Below, in pieces: positions 35,089 to 42,085 of a DNA stretch of 64,000 bases. Positions within the stretch are counted from its first letter, which is position 1. Each line of letters starts with the position of its first letter. This DNA comes from a virus, in IMG/VR virus record IMGVR_UViG_3300009149_000012, positions 1 to 64,000 of that record; one strand, given 5' to 3'. The notes under the pieces were generated by a model. The model was not told the DNA's origin and searched no databases. It was given only the letters and a program-made list of their open reading frames with translations. Position numbers and translations under genes: made by a program.

Positions 35089-35955
35089 AGCTCCAATGAA
35101 CGCCCGGGGGGTCAAAACCCCTCGACCCACGTAAGGTCCGAACGCCGACCTGATCCCGATGCCGTACTTCGGTTGCTGTACGCCTCGGATGATCTTCACG
35201 GTCTGCTTGGCCTTTTCGAGCATGTCGTTGAACTGATCGTTGGCCGAGTTGGCAGCGGCTTCGTATTTGCTGCTCCGCTCGATCGACAAGGAAATGCCGC
35301 CAATCGAGTAGTCGAATTCGTCGGCGATCCAGTTGATTTGGAGCGCTCGAAGGGCCCAGATCATGCCGCCCGTCAAAACGAGCGTGCGCCATTCGGGCCG
35401 AGACTGCATGAGGTGGTCGAGCGATCCGAACGGCGTGCGAGGGGGCGCAGCAATCGCCATGTCGAGCCCACGTTGGATGTACTCCAGAAGCTCTTCGTCC
35501 TCCCAGATGAACCCAAAGACCCTGTTGTATTGCTGGATCGTCTCTTCATGACTCGGCGGGCGGAAATGGTAGTTTCGGTCAGGGCAATTTGAGACGAGCA
35601 TCCCTGACTTATGAAGATAGAAATTGTGCCAATCCTCAGCCGTCAAGTCGTACATATACCGCCTTGGAGCCAAGGGCTTGATAGACATCACCTTTGCCCC
35701 CACGACGTCCGCACCAGAAGCCAACTTCCCAGCTTCAACCTTGGAAGTAGGGGACGTGAAAACCCGGTGACCCCATGTCAGAACGGAAGCCCCTCGGGTT
35801 GTGGTCACCTCAACAATGGTCTCTGGGCCAACTTCAACTCGATGTACATCGAGCACCCGCTTCCAATCTTCTGACCCTTCAGGAGACTTGGAACGAACCC
35901 TCAATGTACCAGCTTGAAAAGCCGCCTTGATCTTATCCTTCTGTGCCGTGTCCAA
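35074..35955 (-). CDS. C-terminal half of a fractured virion gene: C-intein (123 residues) plus C-extein (170 residues)
   Basis: A TTG at 35955, with GGAG seven bases upstream, gives MDTAQKDKIKAAFQAG. Residues 1-123 are the C-intein: block B with T60-W-G-H63 (VLTWGHRVFTSP) and an A-x-x-L-x-S-G-A-D-V-V-G strand; block F YDLTAEDWHNFYL (D103, H110); block G SGMLVSN, with Asn123 as the terminal residue. Cys124 is the +1 residue, and the C-extein starts CPDRNYHFRPPSHEET and continues with helices and a GMIWALRALQINWIADEF region. The usual penultimate His is Ser122. Splicing with the N-half would give a 300-residue protein reading ...LLRDN-CPDRNYHF..., continuous in sense. The TTG overlaps the endonuclease stop. 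Confidence 0.85.
   Translation of the reverse strand: MDTAQKDKIKAAFQAGTLRVRSKSPEGSEDWKRVLDVHRVEVGPETIVEVTTTRGASVLTWGHRVFTSPTSKVEAGKLASGADVVGAKVMSIKPLAPRRYMYDLTAEDWHNFYLHKSGMLVSNCPDRNYHFRPPSHEETIQQYNRVFGFIWEDEELLEYIQRGLDMAIAAPPRTPFGSLDHLMQSRPEWRTLVLTGGMIWALRALQINWIADEFDYSIGGISLSIERSSKYEAAANSANDQFNDMLEKAKQTVKIIRGVQQPKYGIGIRSAFGPYVGRGVLTPRAFIGASGAS
35587..35955 (-). other. C-intein segment (mature domain)
   Basis: This part codes for the 123-residue C-intein, from the TTG start to Asn123. It holds blocks B, F and G, while block A is on the other polypeptide. Confidence 0.8.
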
Positions 35956-36865
35956 AATCCTTCTCCGTCCAGACCAGGAAGTCCCACCCCATTGTGGATG
36001 CATAAGAGGAAGCCTCACGAAGCCTGTGTTGAACCTTGTGTGTTTCAGGCAAATCCAGCACCCAACTAGCCTTAACCTCAAGTAAAACCAAGTGATCATC
36101 CGTGTAGGTCACAACAAAGTCAGGCAGAATCCATCGCCCTGACGGAAGTTTGACCCTTGGCTCGAACACATAGGTTTTCACGTCAGGGTCTTCATCGAGA
36201 AGCGTGACCACGATACGTTCGTAACTACTACGGGTCCAGATCCTTGGCTTTGAACACTTCAGAGGTTCCACCCAAGCTCCTCGCCCCCTAGACCATTTCA
36301 CTGGGTCTTCGATCATGCGACGAGATTGAGCCTTGGACCTTCTCAGCCGCTCTTCTTCAGAACGATGGAAAGCCAGCAAATGGGCTCTTTCTTCTGGCCG
36401 CTGCCACCGACGAAGAGCCGACATGCGGCGACGCTCACGAACTTCGGGTCTTTGGTTCGCCAGCCGAAGAGTCTCTCGTTCCTCTGGAGACCGAATTTTT
36501 CCTCTATGGAAGTCGAATTTACCGTCTGCCCAATCTGCCCGAAGACTTTCCGACAACCAGGGCTTCTTCCGACCACGCCCCGCTCTACCCACACGAGCGG
36601 CATTTTCAACACGATTTGCTTGGGAAGCAGGGTTCCCGGTGGCCTGGGTGAGACGCTGGATCCCCATCAAGGAGAGACCCGTCAACCTGGACATTTCAAG
36701 CCAAGGCATACCGGCCTCATGTAGCTCGGTCACCAAGGCCCTACGTTTTTCGGCCACACCTTTGGGAGGACGACCCTTTTTCTGAAGTATCTCCCAAGAC
36801 AGTCCGTGTTTTTCAAGCAGGGGTGCCAGTTCAGGGGGTGCCGTGGATGGTTTCCCAGAGGTCAC
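35933..36865 (-). CDS. free-standing homing endonuclease, PD-(D/E)XK/Vsr-like, inside the fractured gene
   Basis: This 310-residue protein starts with GTG at 36865, overlapping the end of the N-intein frame. Residues about 33-77 look like a helix-turn-helix (WLEMSRLTGLSLMGIQRLTQ). Residues about 117-185 are basic repeats of the NUMOD3 kind (EVRERRRMSALRRWQRPEER). The catalytic part is residues 213-300: S-S-Y-E216, F-E235-P-R, L-P248-D249-F, L-E263-V-K265, then a helix and W-D-F-L-V-W. The PD...ExK layout is that of nucleases found with fractured split-intein genes. It lies exactly between the two halves and would spread the cassette by cutting an unbroken allele. Confidence 0.78.
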   Translation of the reverse strand: MTSGKPSTAPPELAPLLEKHGLSWEILQKKGRPPKGVAEKRRALVTELHEAGMPWLEMSRLTGLSLMGIQRLTQATGNPASQANRVENAARVGRAGRGRKKPWLSESLRADWADGKFDFHRGKIRSPEERETLRLANQRPEVRERRRMSALRRWQRPEERAHLLAFHRSEEERLRRSKAQSRRMIEDPVKWSRGRGAWVEPLKCSKPRIWTRSSYERIVVTLLDEDPDVKTYVFEPRVKLPSGRWILPDFVVTYTDDHLVLLEVKASWVLDLPETHKVQHRLREASSYASTMGWDFLVWTEKDFGHGTEG

Positions 36866-37319
36866 GGATAGTGGTTACCATTTTCTCACCATCCACGTCA
36901 AGCTCGACGGTCTCTTCTCCACCCACACAGTTATCCCTCAAAAGGATCCGGAGCCGGCGAATGAAGTCCTCTTCCACGCACGACATGGCGGTCACGCATT
37001 CAATCGTGCGGTCCACCACTTCAAATTCTTGAACAACCTGTTGGATCGGGCCGTTGACGAACTCTCGGAAGCTCCACCGAATCCGGTACTCGCCGATGTT
37101 GGCGTCGAGGGGGACCACAATGCTGGAGTAGTATTCTCCCACAGCAGGATGAGCCGGGGTGCGCCGGGGAACCCCAAGCAACACCTCTTGCCCTGCCGTG
37201 AAGTCATACAGGGCGTACGTGATCTCGGCAGCGTCGATGGGATGGTTCTGTGCGCTTTCGAGGAAGATGTTGAGGTCTTCCCGGCCTAGCTGCTGTCCTC
37301 GGTAGTACGCTGTTCCCAT
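36831..37319 (-). CDS. N-terminal half of the fractured virion gene: N-extein (130 residues) plus N-intein (32 residues)
   Basis: This 162-residue protein starts MGTAYYRGQQLGREDLNIFL. Residues 1-130 are an Ig-like virion domain (EITYALYDFTAGQEVLLGV; GEYYSSIVVPLDANIGEYRI) ending DFIRRLRILLRDN. From Cys131 the chain switches to an intein block A: CVGGEETVELDVDGEKMV, followed by TTIRDLWETI, and stops after only 32 intein residues. The partner is encoded at 35074-35955. Such a short N-intein puts this in the atypically split class (like AceL-TerL), not the Npu DnaE type with about 100 residues. The start codon follows two bases after the previous stop. Confidence 0.85.
   Translation of the reverse strand: MGTAYYRGQQLGREDLNIFLESAQNHPIDAAEITYALYDFTAGQEVLLGVPRRTPAHPAVGEYYSSIVVPLDANIGEYRIRWSFREFVNGPIQQVVQEFEVVDRTIECVTAMSCVEEDFIRRLRILLRDNCVGGEETVELDVDGEKMVTTIRDLWETIHGTP
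36834..36929 (-). other. N-intein segment
   Basis: This part codes for the 32-residue N-intein, beginning with the nucleophile Cys131 and ending at the natural stop of the gene. It contains block A only. Confidence 0.8.
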
Positions 37320-37320
37320 T

Positions 37321-37965
37321 CTAGTCGTCCAACGCTTCTTCTTCTTTGCGCAGACCCTTCAGGCGATTGTCGAAGCCATTGAACGCCTTTTCGGTGGCCT
37401 TCTGCATCTTTTTGGCCTTCTCACGGGTCTTCGAGATCAGTTCCGTGTAGTCGGATGGAACGCGTCCATTGGTCTGATCCTTGTTGTCCTTCATGACCTG
37501 CTCAAGCTCGTTCAATTCCTTGAGCAGGCCACTGTAGAACGAATCAGCTTCTTTTTCCTGGTGGTTGCCAAACTCGGGCCAGCCCTGTTCATTCTGCATC
37601 TTGCCAATGTTGGGCATTTTGTCTGACAGATCACGAATGTACTTGTTGGGGAGATCCTTCAGATCCTCAACCTCGTTCGACCACAAAGCATGGTCCCCCC
37701 GGGCCTCGGACAGTTCGTCTTTGAACTCCCAATCACTGGCGCTGTGAGCGTCGTCAATTTCGCTCCGGGTGCGAGGCTTCTTTTTCTCGGCAGGCTTGTC
37801 CTCACCCTTGGGCTCGTCCCCGCCCTGTTCCTTGACATGGTGCTTGGACTTATCAGCGTCAGGATGCTCGTGAAGATACTTTTTGAGCGCTTCAGGATTC
37901 GCGTGCTCCATAGACAAACCAAGGAAGCGAGCTACAACGCGTCGCGCAATTTTCTCATCACTCAT
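37321..37965 (-). CDS. charged helical protein with IAxRVxxRFL start
   Basis: This 214-residue protein starts at the ATG at 37965 (MSDEKIARRVVARFLGLSME), which overlaps the upstream stop (ATGA). A second short motif follows (NPEALKKYLHEHPDADKSKH). The rest is Lys/Glu-rich and helical (KTREKAKKMQKATEKAFNGF). Together with 19417-19713 and 32196-33158 it forms a set of unlike proteins sharing one N-terminal tag. I infer a targeting or docking role for that tag. Otherwise the family is unknown. Confidence 0.66.
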   Translation of the reverse strand: MSDEKIARRVVARFLGLSMEHANPEALKKYLHEHPDADKSKHHVKEQGGDEPKGEDKPAEKKKPRTRSEIDDAHSASDWEFKDELSEARGDHALWSNEVEDLKDLPNKYIRDLSDKMPNIGKMQNEQGWPEFGNHQEKEADSFYSGLLKELNELEQVMKDNKDQTNGRVPSDYTELISKTREKAKKMQKATEKAFNGFDNRLKGLRKEEEALDD

Positions 37966-39170
37966 AACCAACCATACTTTCGGGTTCGGGGCAAGCCGTC
38001 ACTGAGATCGGAACACAAGGTTGCATCACAGACTCGGAACGGCATCATCTTCTCAAAGGCGGGGCTACAAGAGGATTTGCGGTACTTCCATGTGATACGC
38101 CAGTTGCCAGGCTGACTCTCCCAGCCTGCAAACCCGGCGACATGGAATTCCCCGTTGCCATCCCGAACCGGGATCTGGTTGCCAGGGCCCACGCAGACCC
38201 ATCCGCCGTGGTGCTGCATGCACAAGGTGTAGGTCACCTCGTAGGGCTCGACGTTGCCATCGAACCAGATCGCCAAATCCCCACGCTGCAAAAGCTGCCC
38301 GTAGCGAAAGCCTTCCGGGATCAACGAACAGATCGGCGTCAGGTCATCCACCACCATGTGGGCCGAAACGTTCGAAGTGCCGTGGACAATGCCGGGGACC
38401 GATAGGATCGCGCTGCTGTGGCCAACCACCTGACCGGAGGCGAGAATGAACATCGAGACGTCGCCTGTGAGCATCGACGATCCGAAGATCAATCCACCCA
38501 CAGCCAATTGGTTTTCGATGACAGCCGTGCCGGTGCCGTAGAGGTGTCCACCCACGAGCAAGTCTACCCAGATGGTACCTGCTATCGAAGAGGTTCCGCT
38601 TGCGGTCCCTCCCGCTGCAAGGGTCATCCGGTCGGCCACCATAGCAACGGCATCCCCAAGCGACACGCCATGAGCCGAGATCTGGGTCGTGATTGGCGCT
38701 GACAGGGAACTGTTGCCCACCATGAAGGCGTAAACCTTGGCGGGTGACCCAAGATATGCTGCAAGGGCCGAGTTGCCTTGGAGGGGCTGTGGGAGCGACA
38801 GGAGCCATGTTCCGGCGAGGGGTGCCGAAAGCGATCCGTCCCCAGCTAGGTCTGCCCGGGCTCCGAACGTCGCTGACAGGGTTGTCTCCGTGGTGGCTTC
38901 CCCTTCGAGAGACGTGGACAGCCCTCGGAGTCTGACCCCTCCCGCTGCAACCCCTGAATTGCCCCCCAACGCAGCGCCCACAGAGTGCAGTTTTCCCAGA
39001 AAGGGCGTGAGGGTGGACCCGCCCGCCATCCCCACTGCAATTGGAGTTACCGCCGCCGCTTGGGCTACAAGTTCACTCCCCCCACTCAAATCCGCCGACG
39101 CCGCTCGCACCCCAACGATTGACCCGAGAAGGGTCGCACCGTTCACAGAGATGCCAGTTACGTCAACCAC
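37962..39170 (-). CDS. beta-repeat virion protein with C-terminal Ig-like domain
   Basis: This 402-residue protein starts MVDVTGISVNGATLLGSI. Residues about 1-270 are imperfect ~19-20 residue repeats built on L-x-G-x-S/D-x-L-x-A (LAGDGSLSAPLAGTWLLS, LQGNSALAAYLGSP and others), likely a beta-solenoid. Residues about 290-375 form an Ig-like domain (YEVTYTLCMQHHGGWVCVG; HVAGFAGWESQPGNWRITWK). That domain pattern also appears in the N-extein at 36831-37319 and the protein at 39571-39969. It is probably a fiber or decoration protein. Confidence 0.68.
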   Translation of the reverse strand: MVDVTGISVNGATLLGSIVGVRAASADLSGGSELVAQAAAVTPIAVGMAGGSTLTPFLGKLHSVGAALGGNSGVAAGGVRLRGLSTSLEGEATTETTLSATFGARADLAGDGSLSAPLAGTWLLSLPQPLQGNSALAAYLGSPAKVYAFMVGNSSLSAPITTQISAHGVSLGDAVAMVADRMTLAAGGTASGTSSIAGTIWVDLLVGGHLYGTGTAVIENQLAVGGLIFGSSMLTGDVSMFILASGQVVGHSSAILSVPGIVHGTSNVSAHMVVDDLTPICSLIPEGFRYGQLLQRGDLAIWFDGNVEPYEVTYTLCMQHHGGWVCVGPGNQIPVRDGNGEFHVAGFAGWESQPGNWRITWKYRKSSCSPAFEKMMPFRVCDATLCSDLSDGLPRTRKYGWL

Positions 39171-39185
39171 ACTTTACTTTCCAGA

Positions 39186-39569
39186 CTAGTCTTCCTGGAC
39201 AATTAACTGTCCTACCGGGAATTTGATCTGATCGTTGATCTGCACGTCCCGGGTTGCCGTGAGATTGCCGTAATACAACATGTTCCCCGCCGCAGCGGCA
39301 TCCATGATGGCGAAGGCAACAACGATCCCCCATGGAGCCGATGCGACAGGAAAGATCAAGTCTGCGCTGTTGGAAACGGTGCCACCACTCGGAACGGAGA
39401 AAACCACCGTCTGGCGTGTGTAGCCACCACCGGTAACTTCGGTGCCGCCGCCCGTCTCGGTTGGAGCAACCGTGAACAGGGCGATATACACCGCAGCCGG
39501 GGACGAATACGAGATGGCACGGAGGACGTGGTTGAGGAGAACCTCTTCGAGGTAGTTCGTCTTGGACAT
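39186..39569 (-). CDS. small tail/decoration protein of the AVY(I/V)ALFT family, copy 2
   Basis: This 127-residue protein starts MSKTNYLEEVLLNHVLRAIS. Its landmark is S-P-A-A-V-Y-I-A-L-F-T-V-A-P-T-E, then a Gly-rich loop, Y-T-R-Q-T-V-V-F and W-G-I-V-V-A-F-A-I-M-D-A-A-A-A-G-N-M-L-Y-Y-G. This architecture is frequent among small phage tail or decoration proteins and is shared with the gene at 40703-41125. The two copies lie on either side of an Ig-like and a repeat gene, which looks like module duplication. Confidence 0.7.
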   Translation of the reverse strand: MSKTNYLEEVLLNHVLRAISYSSPAAVYIALFTVAPTETGGGTEVTGGGYTRQTVVFSVPSGGTVSNSADLIFPVASAPWGIVVAFAIMDAAAAGNMLYYGNLTATRDVQINDQIKFPVGQLIVQED

Positions 39570-39570
39570 G

Positions 39571-39969
39571 TCACGTCCTCGGATGAATGAAAGTCGATCG
39601 AATACCTGGCTGACAGTTCTCGGCCTTCAGAACGATGTCGTAATCCTGAGCCACGATCTGCTTGCCAACGGGGTAGTTTATGAGCAGACGCCAAAATCCG
39701 AGAGCGTTTGGGCGAAAACGAACGCTGTAGACGCCACCGGACCCTGGAATCTCGCTCCAATAGACGTTGCCCGACGCCACTTGGCTATCAAGCAACGCCG
39801 TTCCATCGAGCAACGACCAGGGTTGCTCGGAGTTGTTGAAGAACAGTTGAGACGTCACATTGGCAGTCGTCAAGCCAGCTTGGCGCGTGTACCCGTCGGA
39901 CTGAAAGAAGTCCGCTTGGTCCACAACCGCTTGATTGATCTCGACAATCCTGCCATGTGTCGTGCTCAT
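39571..39969 (-). CDS. Ig-like virion protein
   Basis: This 132-residue protein starts MSTTHGRIVEINQAVVDQAD. The sequence GGVYSVRFRPNALGFWRLLI followed by NYPVG gives the same Ig-like closing pattern (Y-x-V-x-F, G-x-W-R-L-x-x-x-Y) seen in 37962-39170 and in the fractured gene's N-extein. Its stop overlaps the next gene's start by one base and its start overlaps the upstream stop by 4 bases. It is likely a fiber-attached or adaptor protein. Confidence 0.62.
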   Translation of the reverse strand: MSTTHGRIVEINQAVVDQADFFQSDGYTRQAGLTTANVTSQLFFNNSEQPWSLLDGTALLDSQVASGNVYWSEIPGSGGVYSVRFRPNALGFWRLLINYPVGKQIVAQDYDIVLKAENCQPGIRSTFIHPRT

Positions 39970-40694
39970 GGGAAGCGACGTCTCCTAGTCGTGGTGGACA
40001 CGGAGTTGCTTGGGGACGAGGGCGGGTTCGGGTTTGAGCGCATCCCCACCTGGACCACGATATCAGTCGTGGATCCAGATGAAGGCTGCGTTACCACCGC
40101 CTTGTGGACGATCATCGTGGCCGTCAGGATGGTTTCCCCTGAAAGATTGGCGAACAGACCTTCGATGAGGTATCCGGTGAGATCCGAATCGCCCGTCATC
40201 AAGTCTGCTGCCACGGGAACTGCCACGAGAAGGTCAGATGTCAGGTTGGAATCACCTACGAGGGTGTCTGCCGCCATGATTTCAGCGAGGGTCGCACTGA
40301 GACCCCCTTCGCCGTCCATGGTTGCAGCCGCACTGTAAGCGACTCCTGCTGCCCCAGTTAGGTCCGCATCTCCATCCATGGAGGTAGCAAACGCGTATGC
40401 AAGATCGGAAGTGAGGGTTCCATCCCCGTCGATTGCAGTTGCAGCGGATCGAATGACCGCCGCACCACTGGTGAGATCAGCATCGCCATCGAGGGTTGCC
40501 CCGATCGCAAAGGCGAAGTCACCCGAAAGGTCCCCGTCACCGTCCATAGCGGAAGCGAGGCCCCTGGTTCGACTCATCGCCGAAACCAGGTCACCGTCGC
40601 CATCCATGGACAGTCCGAACGCATATGTGGCGTTCGCGCCACCGGTTAGGGTGCCGTCGCCATCCAAAGTCGCAGCGACATTATGGATAGCCAC
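39966..40694 (-). CDS. DGDG-repeat virion protein (about ten 19-residue repeats)
   Basis: In this 242-residue protein, the first ~195 residues are tandem repeats whose core is M/L-D-G-D-G/A-D/T-L-T/S followed by about 11 mostly hydrophobic residues (DGDGTLTGGANATYAFGLS; DGDGDLVSAMSRTRGLASA). The last three repeats decay to TGDSDLTG and SGETILTA. The Asp spacing could bind calcium, as in beta-rolls. A Ser/Pro/Arg-rich tail ends the protein. It is related in repeat logic to 37962-39170. Confidence 0.7.
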   Translation of the reverse strand: MAIHNVAATLDGDGTLTGGANATYAFGLSMDGDGDLVSAMSRTRGLASAMDGDGDLSGDFAFAIGATLDGDADLTSGAAVIRSAATAIDGDGTLTSDLAYAFATSMDGDADLTGAAGVAYSAAATMDGEGGLSATLAEIMAADTLVGDSNLTSDLLVAVPVAADLMTGDSDLTGYLIEGLFANLSGETILTATMIVHKAVVTQPSSGSTTDIVVQVGMRSNPNPPSSPSNSVSTTTRRRRFP

Positions 40695-40702
40695 TGATTA
40701 CC

Positions 40703-41125
40703 CTACTGCTCTTGCGCCGTGATCGAACTGACCGGGAAGGTGACCGTATCACCCGGGTCGACCGTCTTCGAGGCGGTGAGCGCACCGTAGTACAGCATGT
40801 TGCCGGCCGTGGCTGCGTCGAGAAGCGCCATGTGCGTGACGGTGCCCCAGGACAAGGTTGCCGTGGGGAAGGTCACTGCGCCACCCGAGTTGGTGGTCTG
40901 GCGGGGGGTACCAGCGGGGGCACCGAACAGACCTGTGGCTGCAACCCGTGCGTAGGCTGTGCCGACCGTGGTCACTTCCGCAACCTGGCTACCGGCGTTG
41001 CCGGGATCTGCCGTGAACAGGGCCACGTAGACCGCTGCCGGGCTGGTGGCGGTGAAGTTGGCGTTCTGGCAAAGCCAGAAGTCCAGGGTTCGTTCTTCAG
41101 CGTAGTACGTCTTGTTGTCGGCCAT
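40703..41125 (-). CDS. small tail/decoration protein of the AVY(I/V)ALFT family, copy 1
   Basis: This 140-residue protein starts at the ATG at 41125 (MADNKTYYAEERTLDFWLCQ), with AAGGA seven bases upstream. It carries S-P-A-A-V-Y-V-A-L-F-T-A-D-P, a Gly-rich loop, W-G-T-V-T-H-M-A-L-L-D-A-A-T-A-G-N-M-L-Y-Y-G-A-L-T and F-P-V-S-S-I-T-A-Q-E-Q. It is a clear paralogue of the gene at 39186-39569. The upstream endonuclease VII-like frame ends inside its first codons. Confidence 0.7.
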   Translation of the reverse strand: MADNKTYYAEERTLDFWLCQNANFTATSPAAVYVALFTADPGNAGSQVAEVTTVGTAYARVAATGLFGAPAGTPRQTTNSGGAVTFPTATLSWGTVTHMALLDAATAGNMLYYGALTASKTVDPGDTVTFPVSSITAQEQ

Positions 41126-41705
41126 GAGTCAGTTCCTTGTTAGGAGGTTGGTCACCTGTAGATGCCTTATGAACAGAAAACCGATCATCCCACTCATCAA
41201 GAAACGCCGCCGCCGCCCGAAGCAGCGAAGCATCGTCTTTGGCATACCCAAGAACCAGGTTGCAATTTCGGTGGATCAACCCCCGCACACACTTGCCGCA
41301 AGACTTTTTCCCCGAACAGCACGTCCGGTCGTGATCCACACAAACGGAGAGAGGGTCCTTGCCCTCTTTGAGCATGGGCTTATGGCAAACAGCGCACAAA
41401 CCATCCTGAGCTTGCCAAAGGGCTTCGAAATCGACGTTGTACCTTCCTCGATACACGATGGCCTTGAACTGCTTGGGGTGTCGTAGCTGCCAATCCCGAG
41501 AAATCTGGGACGCACGGCCAGGATTCTTAGCTCGCCAAGCCGTTGTTCGTGCGTTGTACTTTTGAGGGTCGGCTGCTTGCCGAGCCGTGTTGTCTTTATT
41601 GGTGCAGACTTTACACTGGGCTCGGCGTTTGGTGGGATCGTTTCGTCGACACAGATGAAAGTCGTCTTCGTCTTTGTCTAGGCCACACTTGGTGCATCGC
41701 TTCAT
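41097..41705 (-). CDS. endonuclease VII-type (HNH) zinc nuclease
   Basis: In this 202-residue protein, the N-terminus is a small zinc ribbon (C4-x-x-C7 and C31-x-x-C34 in CKVCTNK) of the kind often placed before phage HNH nucleases. The core is LWQAQDGLCAVCHKPM (C104, C107), VDHDR at 123-127 and RGLIHRNCNLVLGYAKDD (H145, C148, N149), the endonuclease VII fold. A short Cys-rich insert (CCSGKKSCGKC) follows VDHDR. It lies within the tail operon and overlaps the next gene's start, which fits a mobile nuclease gene more than an essential Holliday-junction resolvase. Confidence 0.75.
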   Translation of the reverse strand: MKRCTKCGLDKDEDDFHLCRRNDPTKRRAQCKVCTNKDNTARQAADPQKYNARTTAWRAKNPGRASQISRDWQLRHPKQFKAIVYRGRYNVDFEALWQAQDGLCAVCHKPMLKEGKDPLSVCVDHDRTCCSGKKSCGKCVRGLIHRNCNLVLGYAKDDASLLRAAAAFLDEWDDRFSVHKASTGDQPPNKELTHGRQQDVLR

Positions 41706-41744
41706 GGGATGAGTCTAGCACCCCGCTTCGCATATGACAAAGTT

Positions 41745-42008
41745 TTAGCCCATGTGGCATATCGATTTCAACGATTTAATTGCGTGGGCATATGGGAGGG
41801 CAGGCACTTTCCCGTTGTGGTTGAACCACGCTTTTTTCAACTCCGGGATGTTCGCAATGCTGTCGTCGAAGACGAACAACACCCGATTCTTGTGATCCCG
41901 TTCCGTCGTGGTCATCTGCACACCAGCCACCTGAAGGTAGGCGGCGAAGTACAAGTCGTTGGTTTTGAAACCCCCATTAGGGTCAGTGCTTACCATTTGG
42001 TTTCCCAT
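41745..42008 (-). CDS. small DUF5659-like protein
   Basis: This 87-residue protein (MGNQMVSTDPNGGFKTNDLY) has the pattern F-K-T-x-D-L-Y-x-A-A-Y-L, then an R-V-L-F-V-F-D strand, an acidic helix and an end I-K-S-L-K. That is how small DUF5659-type phage proteins look. Their role is not known to me. It sits between the endonuclease VII-like gene and a virion protein gene. Confidence 0.6.
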   Translation of the reverse strand: MGNQMVSTDPNGGFKTNDLYFAAYLQVAGVQMTTTERDHKNRVLFVFDDSIANIPELKKAWFNHNGKVPALPYAHAIKSLKSICHMG

Positions 42009-42085
42009 CTTATCTCGCGCCCTCGAAAGGCGGTTTAGCTGTCACATCCCAATCCCGTTTACATCTCAGGCCAAGGGGCCTCCGG

